Assembly: GCF_900156075.1 (NCBI RefSeq)
Contig: NZ_FTMM01000009.1
Span: forward strand, 1 to 64,000
DNA from: Chryseobacterium sp. RU37D
GTDB taxonomy: Bacteria > Bacteroidota > Bacteroidia > Flavobacteriales > Weeksellaceae
Direction: 5' to 3'
Length of the DNA: 64,000 nt
Both the position numbers and the translations under genes were made by a program. Below are positions 35,903-43,667 of the stretch, piece after piece (position 1 is the stretch's first letter; the number at the start of each line of letters is the position of its first letter). The notes under the pieces were generated by a model that saw nothing but the letters and a program-made list of their open reading frames with translations, did not search any database and had not been told where the DNA came from.

Positions 35903-37414
35903 TCACTCATAATCAGGCATTTCAGCATTGTTGAAGAGAACAGCTCTAGTGAGATCAGTCATAGAGCCGTTCAAATCAATAACCATAACATTCTTCTGAG
36001 AAATGTTATCATTTGAAGTATTCATAAAGATTACTTGTGCATTGTTGGGCGAAAATCTTGGATCAAGGTCATTAGTTCCCATTGGTTTTTCGCTTTCCAA
36101 AGAAATATCGTATGTCATGTTGGACGTCAAATTATAAATAAAAATATGAGAATCAAGCTGCCTGTAATTTCCTGAACTATCTTGATACCCGGAAACATCA
36201 CTTGTGTAAACCAGCATTTGCCCGTCAACAGAAAAATTCAACCCACCACTTGCTCCTGAAGTACCTGTAAGGATTGTTTTTAATACATTCCCAACCATAT
36301 CTATAACATAAATTTTTGAGTTGTACCCGTTGAAATCATTCGTTTTAAGGGCAATTTTACTTCCGTCATAACTCCAGTCGCACTCTGAGATCATGCTTCC
36401 ATCTGGTGTTGTATAGACAAGGCTTAAACCACTTCCGTCTTTATTAATTCTATATAATTTATTAAAATTAGCATACAAAAGCTCCTGCCCGTTTGTACTC
36501 CACGAAAAATCAAGCACATCATTTCTGAAACCTGCCACAGGAACGGTCGTCACCTTAAAAAGATTCGATCCATCTGGATTTGCTGTATAAATATGATTAC
36601 TTCCACCTTCTGTTTTTAAAAAAGCGATCAAGCCGGAATTATTATTTTTTCTAGGCCTCCAGCAGTTGTAAGACGAGCTGGTGAATTGAAAATTCATCCC
36701 TGAAGCACTGCTCGAAACAATTACAAGATTTCCGTTCTGTTTCTGAACATAGTGATAGCGGTTGGTAGGAACTGCATTAGTAGTAAATTTACTGATAGGG
36801 CTCAGAACTTCAGGATGAATTCCATCCGAAACGGAAACCTGCCAGAAATAGCTTACTCCATAATTCAGGTTTGAAAGTGTATAATGTGTCGCTGTAAGAT
36901 CATTTACCTGAATGACATTCGTATTAAGGTTATTTTTTATCGTTAAATTATATTTTAAAACATCGGCTGCATCAGGATCTGTAGCACTCCAGGTAAGCTC
37001 CATGCTTAAAGGCTGATCGACTGCATTGTCAATCGGGCTTAATAATTTCGGTACAGTAGGTGGAGAATTTAATGATTCATCATCTTCCATCTCAAAAACT
37101 ACAGTTACCACCTGATCTCGCGTTTGAAAATTAATCCCCTGATAATTGGAAACATAACCCGTCAGTTCAGCCTTTACCGAGTAATTACCGATGGGCATTC
37201 CTGTAATTTCGAAAGTACCATCCGTTCCCGTGAAAACCGTCTGGGTTGACGGGGATGTGAATATCTTCACATTGGCAATAGGCTGGTTGGTTCCTCTTTT
37301 TACTACTTTTCCTTTCATAGTTCCTGTCTGTGCCTGATCTACAAGCTCTTCGTCACAGGAAAATAAACAGAATGAAAGGATGAATATGCTGATGATTTTT
37401 AATAAAGTTTTCAT
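35903..37414 (-). CDS. Curli-locus lipoprotein: regulatory-like, FnIII-like and beta-propeller domains
   Basis: A 503-residue lipoprotein (ILSFCLFSC, Cys at about residue 20). The domains are: a carboxypeptidase-regulatory-like domain (GKVVKRGTNQPIANVKIF, GYVSNYQGINFQ), an FnIII-like domain (VDQPLSMELTWSATDPDAAD, LNYGVSYFWQVSVSDG), and a TolB/PD40-type beta-propeller with repeats such as CDWSYDGSKIAL, LNFSVDGQMLVYTS and PRFSPNNAQVIFM. It follows csgG by 43 bases and closes the curli operon. It probably sits on the outer membrane and may help anchor or regulate the fibre; no such role is proved. Confidence 0.75.
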   Translation of the reverse strand: MKTLLKIISIFILSFCLFSCDEELVDQAQTGTMKGKVVKRGTNQPIANVKIFTSPSTQTVFTGTDGTFEITGMPIGNYSVKAELTGYVSNYQGINFQTRDQVVTVVFEMEDDESLNSPPTVPKLLSPIDNAVDQPLSMELTWSATDPDAADVLKYNLTIKNNLNTNVIQVNDLTATHYTLSNLNYGVSYFWQVSVSDGIHPEVLSPISKFTTNAVPTNRYHYVQKQNGNLVIVSSSASGMNFQFTSSSYNCWRPRKNNNSGLIAFLKTEGGSNHIYTANPDGSNLFKVTTVPVAGFRNDVLDFSWSTNGQELLYANFNKLYRINKDGSGLSLVYTTPDGSMISECDWSYDGSKIALKTNDFNGYNSKIYVIDMVGNVLKTILTGTSGASGGLNFSVDGQMLVYTSDVSGYQDSSGNYRQLDSHIFIYNLTSNMTYDISLESEKPMGTNDLDPRFSPNNAQVIFMNTSNDNISQKNVMVIDLNGSMTDLTRAVLFNNAEMPDYE

Positions 37415-37457
37415 ACTTTTTAAATCTTTGAATAATTAAAAGTTTAAATCAAAAAGA

Positions 37458-38822
37458 TTATTTATTTCCTATGTAAAAATTAAGTCCCAACGCAAAACGC
37501 AGCGCCTGATCTTTTCGTTTTCCATTCACAAGGCCTTCCCAATCGTCTTTAAAACCAAGGTCATATTGACAAGAAGCCCTCAAACCAATATTTTTAGCGA
37601 AAATATATTCAAATCCACCTCCAAACTGACTCTTATATTTAGGTTTAATTTCTGAATACATTGCTCCTGCTCCACCATAGATATATGGAGTGAATTTATA
37701 TTTGGGGAAAAGTAGATATTCAAGGTTTATTTCCGTAACGAGAAAATTTCTTTTTACAATATTTTCATTTTCAAGCATAAAAAGGCTTGAATTGAGCTCA
37801 ACATTAAAATTCGGATTTAAAAAATATTTAAATCCTATTTTTCCTCCGATATTCATCTTCGGATTTACATAATCATCTTTAATTTTCTGAACTTCCATAT
37901 TCCCAAAAACTGCAAATTTCTGCCTATAATTGTCCGGGAATTTATTTCCAACAGCCCTACCGGCATTTTCTTTTTGTTCTCTGTCATATTCATCAATTAC
38001 AGCCTGATAATTAGCCGGATTATCTATAGATTTTCCCCAGATTTTATCTTTAATTCCTTCTACAATCAAAGATTTTACAGCTTTTTCAATAGCCTCGGTC
38101 ACAGCAAGCTGAACCGGCTCATTCTGTGTTAAGCCAACCTCAGCTTCTAATAGTCTTTCTGTATCAATATACCGAAAAAAGCTTCCGTTAAGACTTGTCG
38201 AAAGTATAGTTTTTGAAGTATAAACCGTTTTTAAAATTTCACCGTTCAAAGTAGAAACTGCGCGAAGGTAGATAGTAATCCGGTCCTGTCTGTATTGGGT
38301 AGAAGCACCAATCCCGAAATATCTTGCCCCCAGACCGCCGGTCATGATATTGCTGTCATAAGAAATTACCCCTCCTTCCAAAAGAATTCCTGCATATAAA
38401 AGTGGCGGCAAAGATTGGCTGTTTTTATCGGCATCTTTTAGATATTCCTGTCTTGTGGATCGGATGATTTGTCTTTCATTGAGAAGATTGGCGATATTTT
38501 CTCTTTCGATGGGGATAAACCACTTGCTGTCTTCCAAAGCCTTGATCAGGATGGTGGTGGTACCTTGCGGAACGGCTGTGCTCCAGTTGTTTCCATTTTC
38601 AGAAGGTTTGTACTGTCCGGTCTGATCCCTGAATTTGTAAACACCTATTACTATTTTCTCTTTGGGAAGAGGCATGTTTTTCAACTCTGTAGTATACATT
38701 GTATTTTCGCCCATTGTAGATTTTTCGGGACTAGAAGGTAATCCTAGCCAGGAGCTACAGGCCTGCAATATACATAACAGTATGGTACAGAAAAAGATTC
38801 TGGTGTAGATATAAGTTCTCAT
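37458..38822 (-). CDS. csgG: Curli secretion channel CsgG with C-terminal beta-barrel extension
   Basis: A 454-residue lipoprotein (LLCILQACSSW). Residues 40-265 match CsgG/HfaB, which forms the nonameric outer-membrane pore for curli subunits: IVIGVYKFRDQTGQYKPSEN, DSKWFIPIERENIANLLNER, QIIRSTRQEYL, LLYAGILLEGGVISYDSNI. The E. coli protein ends here (277 residues), but this one continues for about 180 residues with alternating strands (GGKIGFKYFLNPNFNVELNS, LGLNFYIGNK) resembling an OmpA-like small barrel. It is embedded between csgF and the propeller lipoprotein in one operon. Confidence 0.9.
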   Translation of the reverse strand: MRTYIYTRIFFCTILLCILQACSSWLGLPSSPEKSTMGENTMYTTELKNMPLPKEKIVIGVYKFRDQTGQYKPSENGNNWSTAVPQGTTTILIKALEDSKWFIPIERENIANLLNERQIIRSTRQEYLKDADKNSQSLPPLLYAGILLEGGVISYDSNIMTGGLGARYFGIGASTQYRQDRITIYLRAVSTLNGEILKTVYTSKTILSTSLNGSFFRYIDTERLLEAEVGLTQNEPVQLAVTEAIEKAVKSLIVEGIKDKIWGKSIDNPANYQAVIDEYDREQKENAGRAVGNKFPDNYRQKFAVFGNMEVQKIKDDYVNPKMNIGGKIGFKYFLNPNFNVELNSSLFMLENENIVKRNFLVTEINLEYLLFPKYKFTPYIYGGAGAMYSEIKPKYKSQFGGGFEYIFAKNIGLRASCQYDLGFKDDWEGLVNGKRKDQALRFALGLNFYIGNK

Positions 38823-38854
38823 CGTTATGGTTAATTGATTTATTTTTTTAAATA

Positions 38855-39262
38855 TTATTTCGGAATAATTACCTCAGACTGATCTCCTGTAGAGGTATCC
38901 AAAATATTGATAAGCAACCCTTGCACTGTAGTGGTGATTTGCAGGTACATTGTTCCAAAAAGATAATTTCCGGGCTGAATGCTTCCCTCCCCGAACTGAT
39001 TCTCAAACAGCTTTCTTGACAATTCACTCAGCACCTGCCGGTTAAGGCTTTGGCTGAAGCTGTCCAGGGAATTCAGGTTATCCAATAATCCACTGAAATC
39101 ATTTTTCTGATCAAATTGATTTTGGGCATTGGCTGAGCTCAAAAGCCACTGATAATTAAAACTATCTCCTCCAAATGCAGGGTTTACTGGCTTATACACG
39201 AGCTGCTGGGATTTTCCAGAGAATATTCCCGCAAAAGTCAGAATAAGTATAAAAGCTTTCAT
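38855..39262 (-). CDS. csgF: Curli assembly protein CsgF
   Basis: A 135-residue protein with a signal peptide (MKAFILILTFAGIFSGKSQ). The mature N-terminus LVYKPVNPAFGGDSFNYQWL and LLSSANAQNQF is the CsgF hallmark that inserts into the CsgG pore. CsgF couples the secreted subunits and nucleator to the exit pore at the cell surface. It lies 11 bases after csgE and 32 bases before csgG on the minus strand. Confidence 0.92.
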   Translation of the reverse strand: MKAFILILTFAGIFSGKSQQLVYKPVNPAFGGDSFNYQWLLSSANAQNQFDQKNDFSGLLDNLNSLDSFSQSLNRQVLSELSRKLFENQFGEGSIQPGNYLFGTMYLQITTTVQGLLINILDTSTGDQSEVIIPK

Positions 39263-39273
39263 GGCTGATTTTT

Positions 39274-40008
39274 TTAGTATATAAATTCATTTTTTATTAA
39301 GTTTTTTTTAGCATTAAAGTCTTTGATATATTTAAAAGTAGCTGAGAGCTGTTCTTTCAGGTAATCTTCACTGGGGTTTGTGAGGAAGCTGTAAACGATC
39401 TTATCATCAATTTCTACATTGATCTGTCCGTTGGTTCCCCGAATAGGAAGCTCGGAAATAGTGACTACAGAATTGCTTTTATCCGGAAGTTGGCTATATT
39501 GGATATAAAAAAGATCATAAAAATCTTTTCCTACTTTGCTTTTGGTTTCATCAATCGTAAGGCCACTCAGTTCGTAGAAAACTTCTTCTTCTATTTTTGC
39601 AACTTTTTTTTTGAAGAGATCATTATTAAGCTCAAGACTGTCTTTGGCAATCAGCTTTTGGGTTTCCTCATCTTTTATGAAAAGAAAAGCTTTCAAAGCA
39701 TCTTTTTTCTCGAGATTGATATTGGTCTCGGACAGCGTTTTTACTTCGTTAGGATTAATGGAAAATTTTCCGCTCTGCTTATTATTGGAAAGATTTCCTC
39801 CAAAGTCTTTTTTAATGGAAATTAAAAGATAATTAAGTTCTTTATAAATGGGGGTACCATTTGTCACGATTGCTTTTAATTTGATTTGATTTTCCACCAT
39901 ACTGCTTTCAATTTTTGCAGTGACTTTTTTATCCTCCTGTCCATACACCAAGATAGACAAGAAGACAAAAAAAGTACACCAAATCAAAGGGTATGAGTTT
40001 TTCATCAT
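39274..40008 (-). CDS. csgE: Curli secretion specificity factor CsgE, long form
   Basis: A 244-residue protein with a signal peptide (FFVFLSILVYGQ). The C-terminal 110 residues (LSGLTIDETKSKVGKDFYDL, SVVTISELPIRGTNGQINVE, KIVYSFLTNPSEDYLKEQL) match CsgE, which caps the periplasmic side of the CsgG pore. The N-terminal 110 residues after the signal are extra compared with the enterobacterial protein (129 residues) and look beta-rich (KVTAKIESSMVENQIKLKAI); they may be a CsgH-like chaperone fold, which is only a guess. It is followed by csgF after 11 bases. Confidence 0.85.
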   Translation of the reverse strand: MMKNSYPLIWCTFFVFLSILVYGQEDKKVTAKIESSMVENQIKLKAIVTNGTPIYKELNYLLISIKKDFGGNLSNNKQSGKFSINPNEVKTLSETNINLEKKDALKAFLFIKDEETQKLIAKDSLELNNDLFKKKVAKIEEEVFYELSGLTIDETKSKVGKDFYDLFYIQYSQLPDKSNSVVTISELPIRGTNGQINVEIDDKIVYSFLTNPSEDYLKEQLSATFKYIKDFNAKKNLIKNEFIY

Positions 40009-40015
40009 TTGTATT

Positions 40016-40414
40016 TTAATAGTTCCTTATGAAAATAGTTTTATTATCACCTTTTACATGAATCTGCATTCCGTCAGAAATACTGTTGCTTCCGGTGATA
40101 TCAATAATGTTATTATTCCCTTGTTCAGATATTACGGTTTTAGTCTCCTCATGATTAAATGAATTGATATAAAGAAGTGTATTGTAATCTCCGGCTTGTT
40201 TTATAGCAATATCAGTGTTCGCATTAATAGAAAGTCCCGTATAATTGTTATTTCCTATTTGCATAATATTAGAATAAGAAACTGTAGGATCAGGATTCCC
40301 AACACTAATAACATTCATAATTGTATTACTGTTGATCTTATCCCAATCAATCTGCTGTGGGCTCACAGATATAGAAAACAAAAGTGTAAATACACCCCAT
40401 TTCTGATTAGACAT
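40016..40414 (-). CDS. csgB: Minor curlin subunit CsgB-like
   Basis: A 132-residue protein with an N-terminal hydrophobic segment (WGVFTLLFSISVSPQQ) serving as signal peptide. It has several curlin-type half-repeats with spaced Gln, Gly and Asn: IMQIGNNNYTGLSI, IKQAGDYNTLLYI, ISEQGNNNIIDITG and IHVKGDNKTIFIRNY. It is shorter and less regular than the CsgA-like protein, which fits the nucleator role. It lies 7 bases before csgE, but behind a hairpin that follows csgA. Confidence 0.78.
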   Translation of the reverse strand: MSNQKWGVFTLLFSISVSPQQIDWDKINSNTIMNVISVGNPDPTVSYSNIMQIGNNNYTGLSINANTDIAIKQAGDYNTLLYINSFNHEETKTVISEQGNNNIIDITGSNSISDGMQIHVKGDNKTIFIRNY

Positions 40415-40520
40415 GTTATTAATTTTTACTAAAGATACTTGATTAGTTTGCTGGAAAAAACACGAATTGCAGGTAGCCTTTAAAAATCATGGTTTTCTGG
40501 TATCTTCTGATGAAAAATTC

Positions 40521-40556
40521 AAAAAAAAAAGGAGAAGCGATACAACACTTCTCCTT
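40521..40556 (-). terminator. Hairpin between csgA and csgB (attenuator)
   Basis: AAGGAGAAG/CTTCTCCTT, 10-nt loop, followed on the minus strand by T8. As no separate promoter is visible before csgB, partial read-through would give much csgA and less csgBEFG mRNA. Confidence 0.8.
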
Positions 40557-40577
40557 GACTTCAGATTACAGAAGTAA

Positions 40578-41396
40578 CTAATTTGATTGATTAACCATTA
40601 AAGAATTATTATTTCCAATTTGATTACCCATATGAACATGTGAGTCTCCACTTTGGTTTACTAATGCAATATTTCCATCACCTATCTGATTATCTATAGC
40701 TGTATTTCCGTCTCCGACCTGAAATTGTACTAATAGGTTATTAGACCCAGTCTGATTCCCAAATGCCAAATCATCATTTCCCACTTGAACAGCAGAAGCA
40801 ATATTATCATCACCAATCTGATAATGTGTTGCAGCATTATCATTTCCTTCCTGATATTGTACCAGCAGATTACCTCCACCGATCTGAACTCCAGTAGCAT
40901 CGTTTCTCCTTCCAACCTGAACCTGGGCTGCTACATTTCCATTCCCTAATTGTAGTGATGAAGCATTATTTCTTCTACCGTCCTGATACTGCCATACTGA
41001 GTTATTATTACCCTGCTGAGTAGAGGTTACCTCATTTCTTCTTCCGATTTGCGTTTGTTCTGTAGAATTATATGACCCAACCTGCCATGTTGTTGCTTCA
41101 TTTCTATTTCCCTGCTGGCTTACCTCATTTGAATTTCCGAGACCTAATTGATCTACGTCGATTGAATTTCTATTTCCGATACTTTCAGCATCATTAGTGT
41201 TTAAACTTCCTACCTGGTCGATATCTGCAGTATTTCTGTTTCCGTTCTGCATTAAAATGTTACTATTCATTAGACCTGTCTGATCAACAGTTGCAGTATT
41301 CATATTCCCGTTTTGAGTACTCATGTCGCTGTTTGCCTGTGCAAAAGCGAAACTTATGGCCATTAGTGTAAAAACACCTGTAAGTAAGTTTTTCAT
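40578..41396 (-). CDS. csgA: Major curlin subunit CsgA-like, 22 half-repeats
   Basis: A 272-residue secreted amyloid subunit. The signal peptide is MKNLLTGVFTLMAISFAFAQ; upstream in-frame codons to 41489 lack family similarity and cross the promoter, so ATG 41396 is used. The mature part holds about 22 consecutive 11-residue units of the form QxGxxNxxxxx, for example QVGSYNSTEQT, QIGRRNEVTST and QIGDGNIALVN. E. coli CsgA has five 22-residue repeats; this protein has the equivalent of eleven. Late units are rich in Asp (GDDN, GNDD, GDGN), early ones in Arg/Asn, so charge changes along the fibre. First gene of the operon. Confidence 0.92.
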   Translation of the reverse strand: MKNLLTGVFTLMAISFAFAQANSDMSTQNGNMNTATVDQTGLMNSNILMQNGNRNTADIDQVGSLNTNDAESIGNRNSIDVDQLGLGNSNEVSQQGNRNEATTWQVGSYNSTEQTQIGRRNEVTSTQQGNNNSVWQYQDGRRNNASSLQLGNGNVAAQVQVGRRNDATGVQIGGGNLLVQYQEGNDNAATHYQIGDDNIASAVQVGNDDLAFGNQTGSNNLLVQFQVGDGNTAIDNQIGDGNIALVNQSGDSHVHMGNQIGNNNSLMVNQSN

Positions 41397-41428
41397 CTTA
41401 GTAAAAATTAATTGGTTATATAGTGAGA

Positions 41429-41436
41429 CAAAGGTA
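41429..41436 (-). promoter_or_regulatory. -7 element of the curli operon promoter
   Basis: The minus strand reads TACCTTTG (TAnnTTTG), 33 bases before the csgA ATG, with TTCG at the -33 position (18-nt spacing). Confidence 0.65.
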
Positions 41437-41751
41437 GAAACTAAACCTACCAAACGAACCACGAGAAAAGTGTAAATTCTCAAAATCACGGATTATGGTA
41501 TTAATTGTCACTGTTTCTGGTTTTCGTGGTATCATTAGAATTGATTACGGGAAAATACGGGTTGGGATTCGAGTTACAGAATTCGGGTTCTGAGTTTTTA
41601 GTTTTTAAAGATTTATTTTTAAACCACCCGATCAAAAATTTGATCCTCCTCCAAAGGAGAGGAATAATGCTACCATAATAATACCTAACTTTAAAACCAC
41701 AACTCAAATCCCTAATCCCGAAAGTTTAAAAGAAATTCATAAATTTGAGAT
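41437..41751. other. Intergenic region upstream of csgA and the Nudix gene
   Basis: A low-complexity stretch without a convincing gene. It contains the palindrome gatcaaaaatttgatc (41629-41644) and a short hairpin cctcctccaaaggagagg beside it, possible operator or regulator-binding sequences of the divergent genes. Confidence 0.4.
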
Positions 41752-42378
41752 ATGAGTTTTGGAAAAGATTTATTAAGAAAAATTAAAAGCATTGAATTGC
41801 CGGGAGAAAATGCTCATGGAATTTTTTCACCACCTTTACGCCCTGTTTTCACCTATGAAGAAGTGCTGGCTTATAATCCAAAATTTGCTGCCGTAAACAT
41901 TGTTTTATATTTAAAAAATAATGAATGGCATTTTCCATTAATTCAGAGAACGATCAATGAGCACGACAGACATAGCGGACAAATATCTTTACCCGGAGGG
42001 AAACGCGAAGAGAGGGATGAGGATTTTGCTGAAACCGCAATACGTGAAACATCAGAAGAAATCGGAATCGAAAAAAACTATGTGAAAATTATACGGGACA
42101 TGTCTCCGATATATATACCTCCAAGCAATTTTTATGTATATCCGTACATTTCATACACGAAAAAGAACCCAGAATTTATTCTGCAACAGAGCGAAGCCGT
42201 GGAAATTATTGAATTTCCCATCACTTCATTTTTAAATTTGCCGGACAAGCCGGAAATCATGGTCCTTCCAAGCGCTGGTGGGAATAAAGTTCCTGTAATT
42301 AATTTCAACGGATACATTATCTGGGGCGCTACAGCTATGATATTAAGTGAATTCAGCCAGTTGCTGAAAAAAATGTAA
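41752..42378 (+). CDS. Nudix hydrolase, CoA pyrophosphatase type
   Basis: A 208-residue enzyme. The Nudix box is complete: GGKREERDEDFAETAIRET then SEEIGIE. The preceding FPLIQRTINEHDRHSGQISL PGG order with HSGQISLPGG is the UPF0035 signature of CoA pyrophosphatases (NudL/Pcd1-like), which cleave CoA to phosphopantetheine and 3',5'-ADP. It is cytoplasmic. It starts an apparent operon with the acyltransferase, a lipoprotein and mpl, with gaps of 27, 12 and 2 bases. Confidence 0.85.
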   Translation: MSFGKDLLRKIKSIELPGENAHGIFSPPLRPVFTYEEVLAYNPKFAAVNIVLYLKNNEWHFPLIQRTINEHDRHSGQISLPGGKREERDEDFAETAIRETSEEIGIEKNYVKIIRDMSPIYIPPSNFYVYPYISYTKKNPEFILQQSEAVEIIEFPITSFLNLPDKPEIMVLPSAGGNKVPVINFNGYIIWGATAMILSEFSQLLKKM

Positions 42379-42405
42379 CTTTGCAATACCGTGTTTAATT
42401 GAAAG

Positions 42406-43212
42406 ATGGCGAAGAAAAATATTTTCACCGATGCATTCGGTACTCCTTATTTTTTAAAAAGACTGATTATTTTTATTTTAGGGATTGTTTCTTACAGAAG
42501 ATTCAATGGCTTTAATAAATTGAAAATAACCGGTACGGAACACCTTGTGGATCTTCCGGATTCTAATGTGCTCTTTGTATCAAACCACCAGACCTATTTT
42601 GCAGATGTGGCTGCAATGTATCATGCCTTCTGTGCCGTAAACAACGGATATTTAAATACCATTAAAAACCCGATCTATCTCCTTAACCCGAAGATTGATT
42701 TTTACTATGTAGCTGCTGAAGAAACCATGAACAAAGGAATTCTTCCAAAAATTTTTAAAATTGCAGGGGCTGTAACCGTAAAAAGAACATGGAGGGCTGA
42801 AGGCAAAAATGTCAACAGGATGGTGGATATGAGTGAGGTGGATAATATTATGAAAGCCTTAGACAACGGCTGGGTAGCTACTTTCCCTCAGGGTACTACA
42901 TCTGCTTTTGCACAAGGACGAAGAGGTACGGCGAAGCTGGTAAAAAATCAGCGTCCGATCGTGATTCCAATTAAAATCAACGGATTCCGAAGAGCGTTCG
43001 ACAAAAAAGGCCTCCGCGTAAAGGTAACAGGCGTAAAACCTACCATGGAGTTTAAGCCTCCTCTGAATATTGATTATGATAAAGAGAATGCTCAGGAAAT
43101 CCTATATAAAATCATGACAGCCATAGAGCAGACAGAAGATTTCAATTTACTACACAATTATGATGAAGAACTTAAAGCTAAAAAATTAGAACAAAAAGAT
43201 TCAGATAATTAA
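42406..43212 (+). CDS. plsC: 1-acyl-glycerol-3-phosphate acyltransferase family protein
   Basis: A 268-residue membrane-bound acyltransferase. Motif I HQTYFAD (HxxxxD), the FPQGTTSAFAQGRRG block (motif III, with Q for the usual E) and VIPIKINGF are present. PlsC adds the second acyl chain in phospholipid synthesis; the Gln variation in FPQG leaves the exact substrate open. A short hydrophobic N-terminal segment (RLIIFILGIVSY) may anchor it. It lies in the Nudix-plsC-lipoprotein-mpl gene group. Confidence 0.78.
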   Translation: MAKKNIFTDAFGTPYFLKRLIIFILGIVSYRRFNGFNKLKITGTEHLVDLPDSNVLFVSNHQTYFADVAAMYHAFCAVNNGYLNTIKNPIYLLNPKIDFYYVAAEETMNKGILPKIFKIAGAVTVKRTWRAEGKNVNRMVDMSEVDNIMKALDNGWVATFPQGTTSAFAQGRRGTAKLVKNQRPIVIPIKINGFRRAFDKKGLRVKVTGVKPTMEFKPPLNIDYDKENAQEILYKIMTAIEQTEDFNLLHNYDEELKAKKLEQKDSDN

Positions 43213-43224
43213 AGTAAATTACAT

Positions 43225-43665
43225 ATGAAAAGAATAATAGGAATCTTATTCGCAATCATAGTATTAGTATCATGTAACAGCCAGAAAGTATATTCGAATT
43301 TTGAGATCAGCTACTCTAAAAACGGGGGGCATGTTCCGATTTATGAAAATTTATTAATTAAAGGAAATAATGTACATTATTCTTTCGAAAGCCAAAGAAA
43401 AAAGTATAAACAGAGTTTTAAGATCTCAGACGAAGATCTTAAAAATTTGAACAATACGCTTTTCCAAAATAATTTTAGAAAAATACAGGAAGATCATAAG
43501 AAGATCTATGACAATGTATCCGTTTCTATTAATATAAAAAAAGGAGTAAATGAGGGCAGCAAAACAGATGCAAGCTCAATTATGGAAAATTATAAATCCA
43601 ATTGGACAAACATCACAAATGTCTTTCAGGAAATTATTAATAATAATGTAAAAAACAATAGATAA
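43225..43665 (+). CDS. Lipoprotein of unknown function
   Basis: A 146-residue protein with a lipoprotein signal (IIGILFAIIVLVSC, Cys at about residue 17). The mature region (YSNFEISYSKNGGHVPIYEN, SDEDLKNLNNTLFQNNF) shows no family that I know. It is squeezed between plsC (12 bases) and mpl (2 bases), so it is part of the same transcript and probably an outer-membrane lipoprotein. Confidence 0.65.
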   Translation: MKRIIGILFAIIVLVSCNSQKVYSNFEISYSKNGGHVPIYENLLIKGNNVHYSFESQRKKYKQSFKISDEDLKNLNNTLFQNNFRKIQEDHKKIYDNVSVSINIKKGVNEGSKTDASSIMENYKSNWTNITNVFQEIINNNVKNNR

Positions 43666-43667
43666 AA

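Noticed and set aside
40578..41396. CRISPR-like array because of regular spacing of repeats
   Set aside because: The 33-base periodicity is coding (11-residue curlin units in one long open frame), not spacers between identical repeats.
41501..41707. Minus-strand frame of 68 codons before csgA
   Set aside because: Low-complexity Asn/Pro/Ser composition, no recognisable domain, no promoter; more likely spacer.
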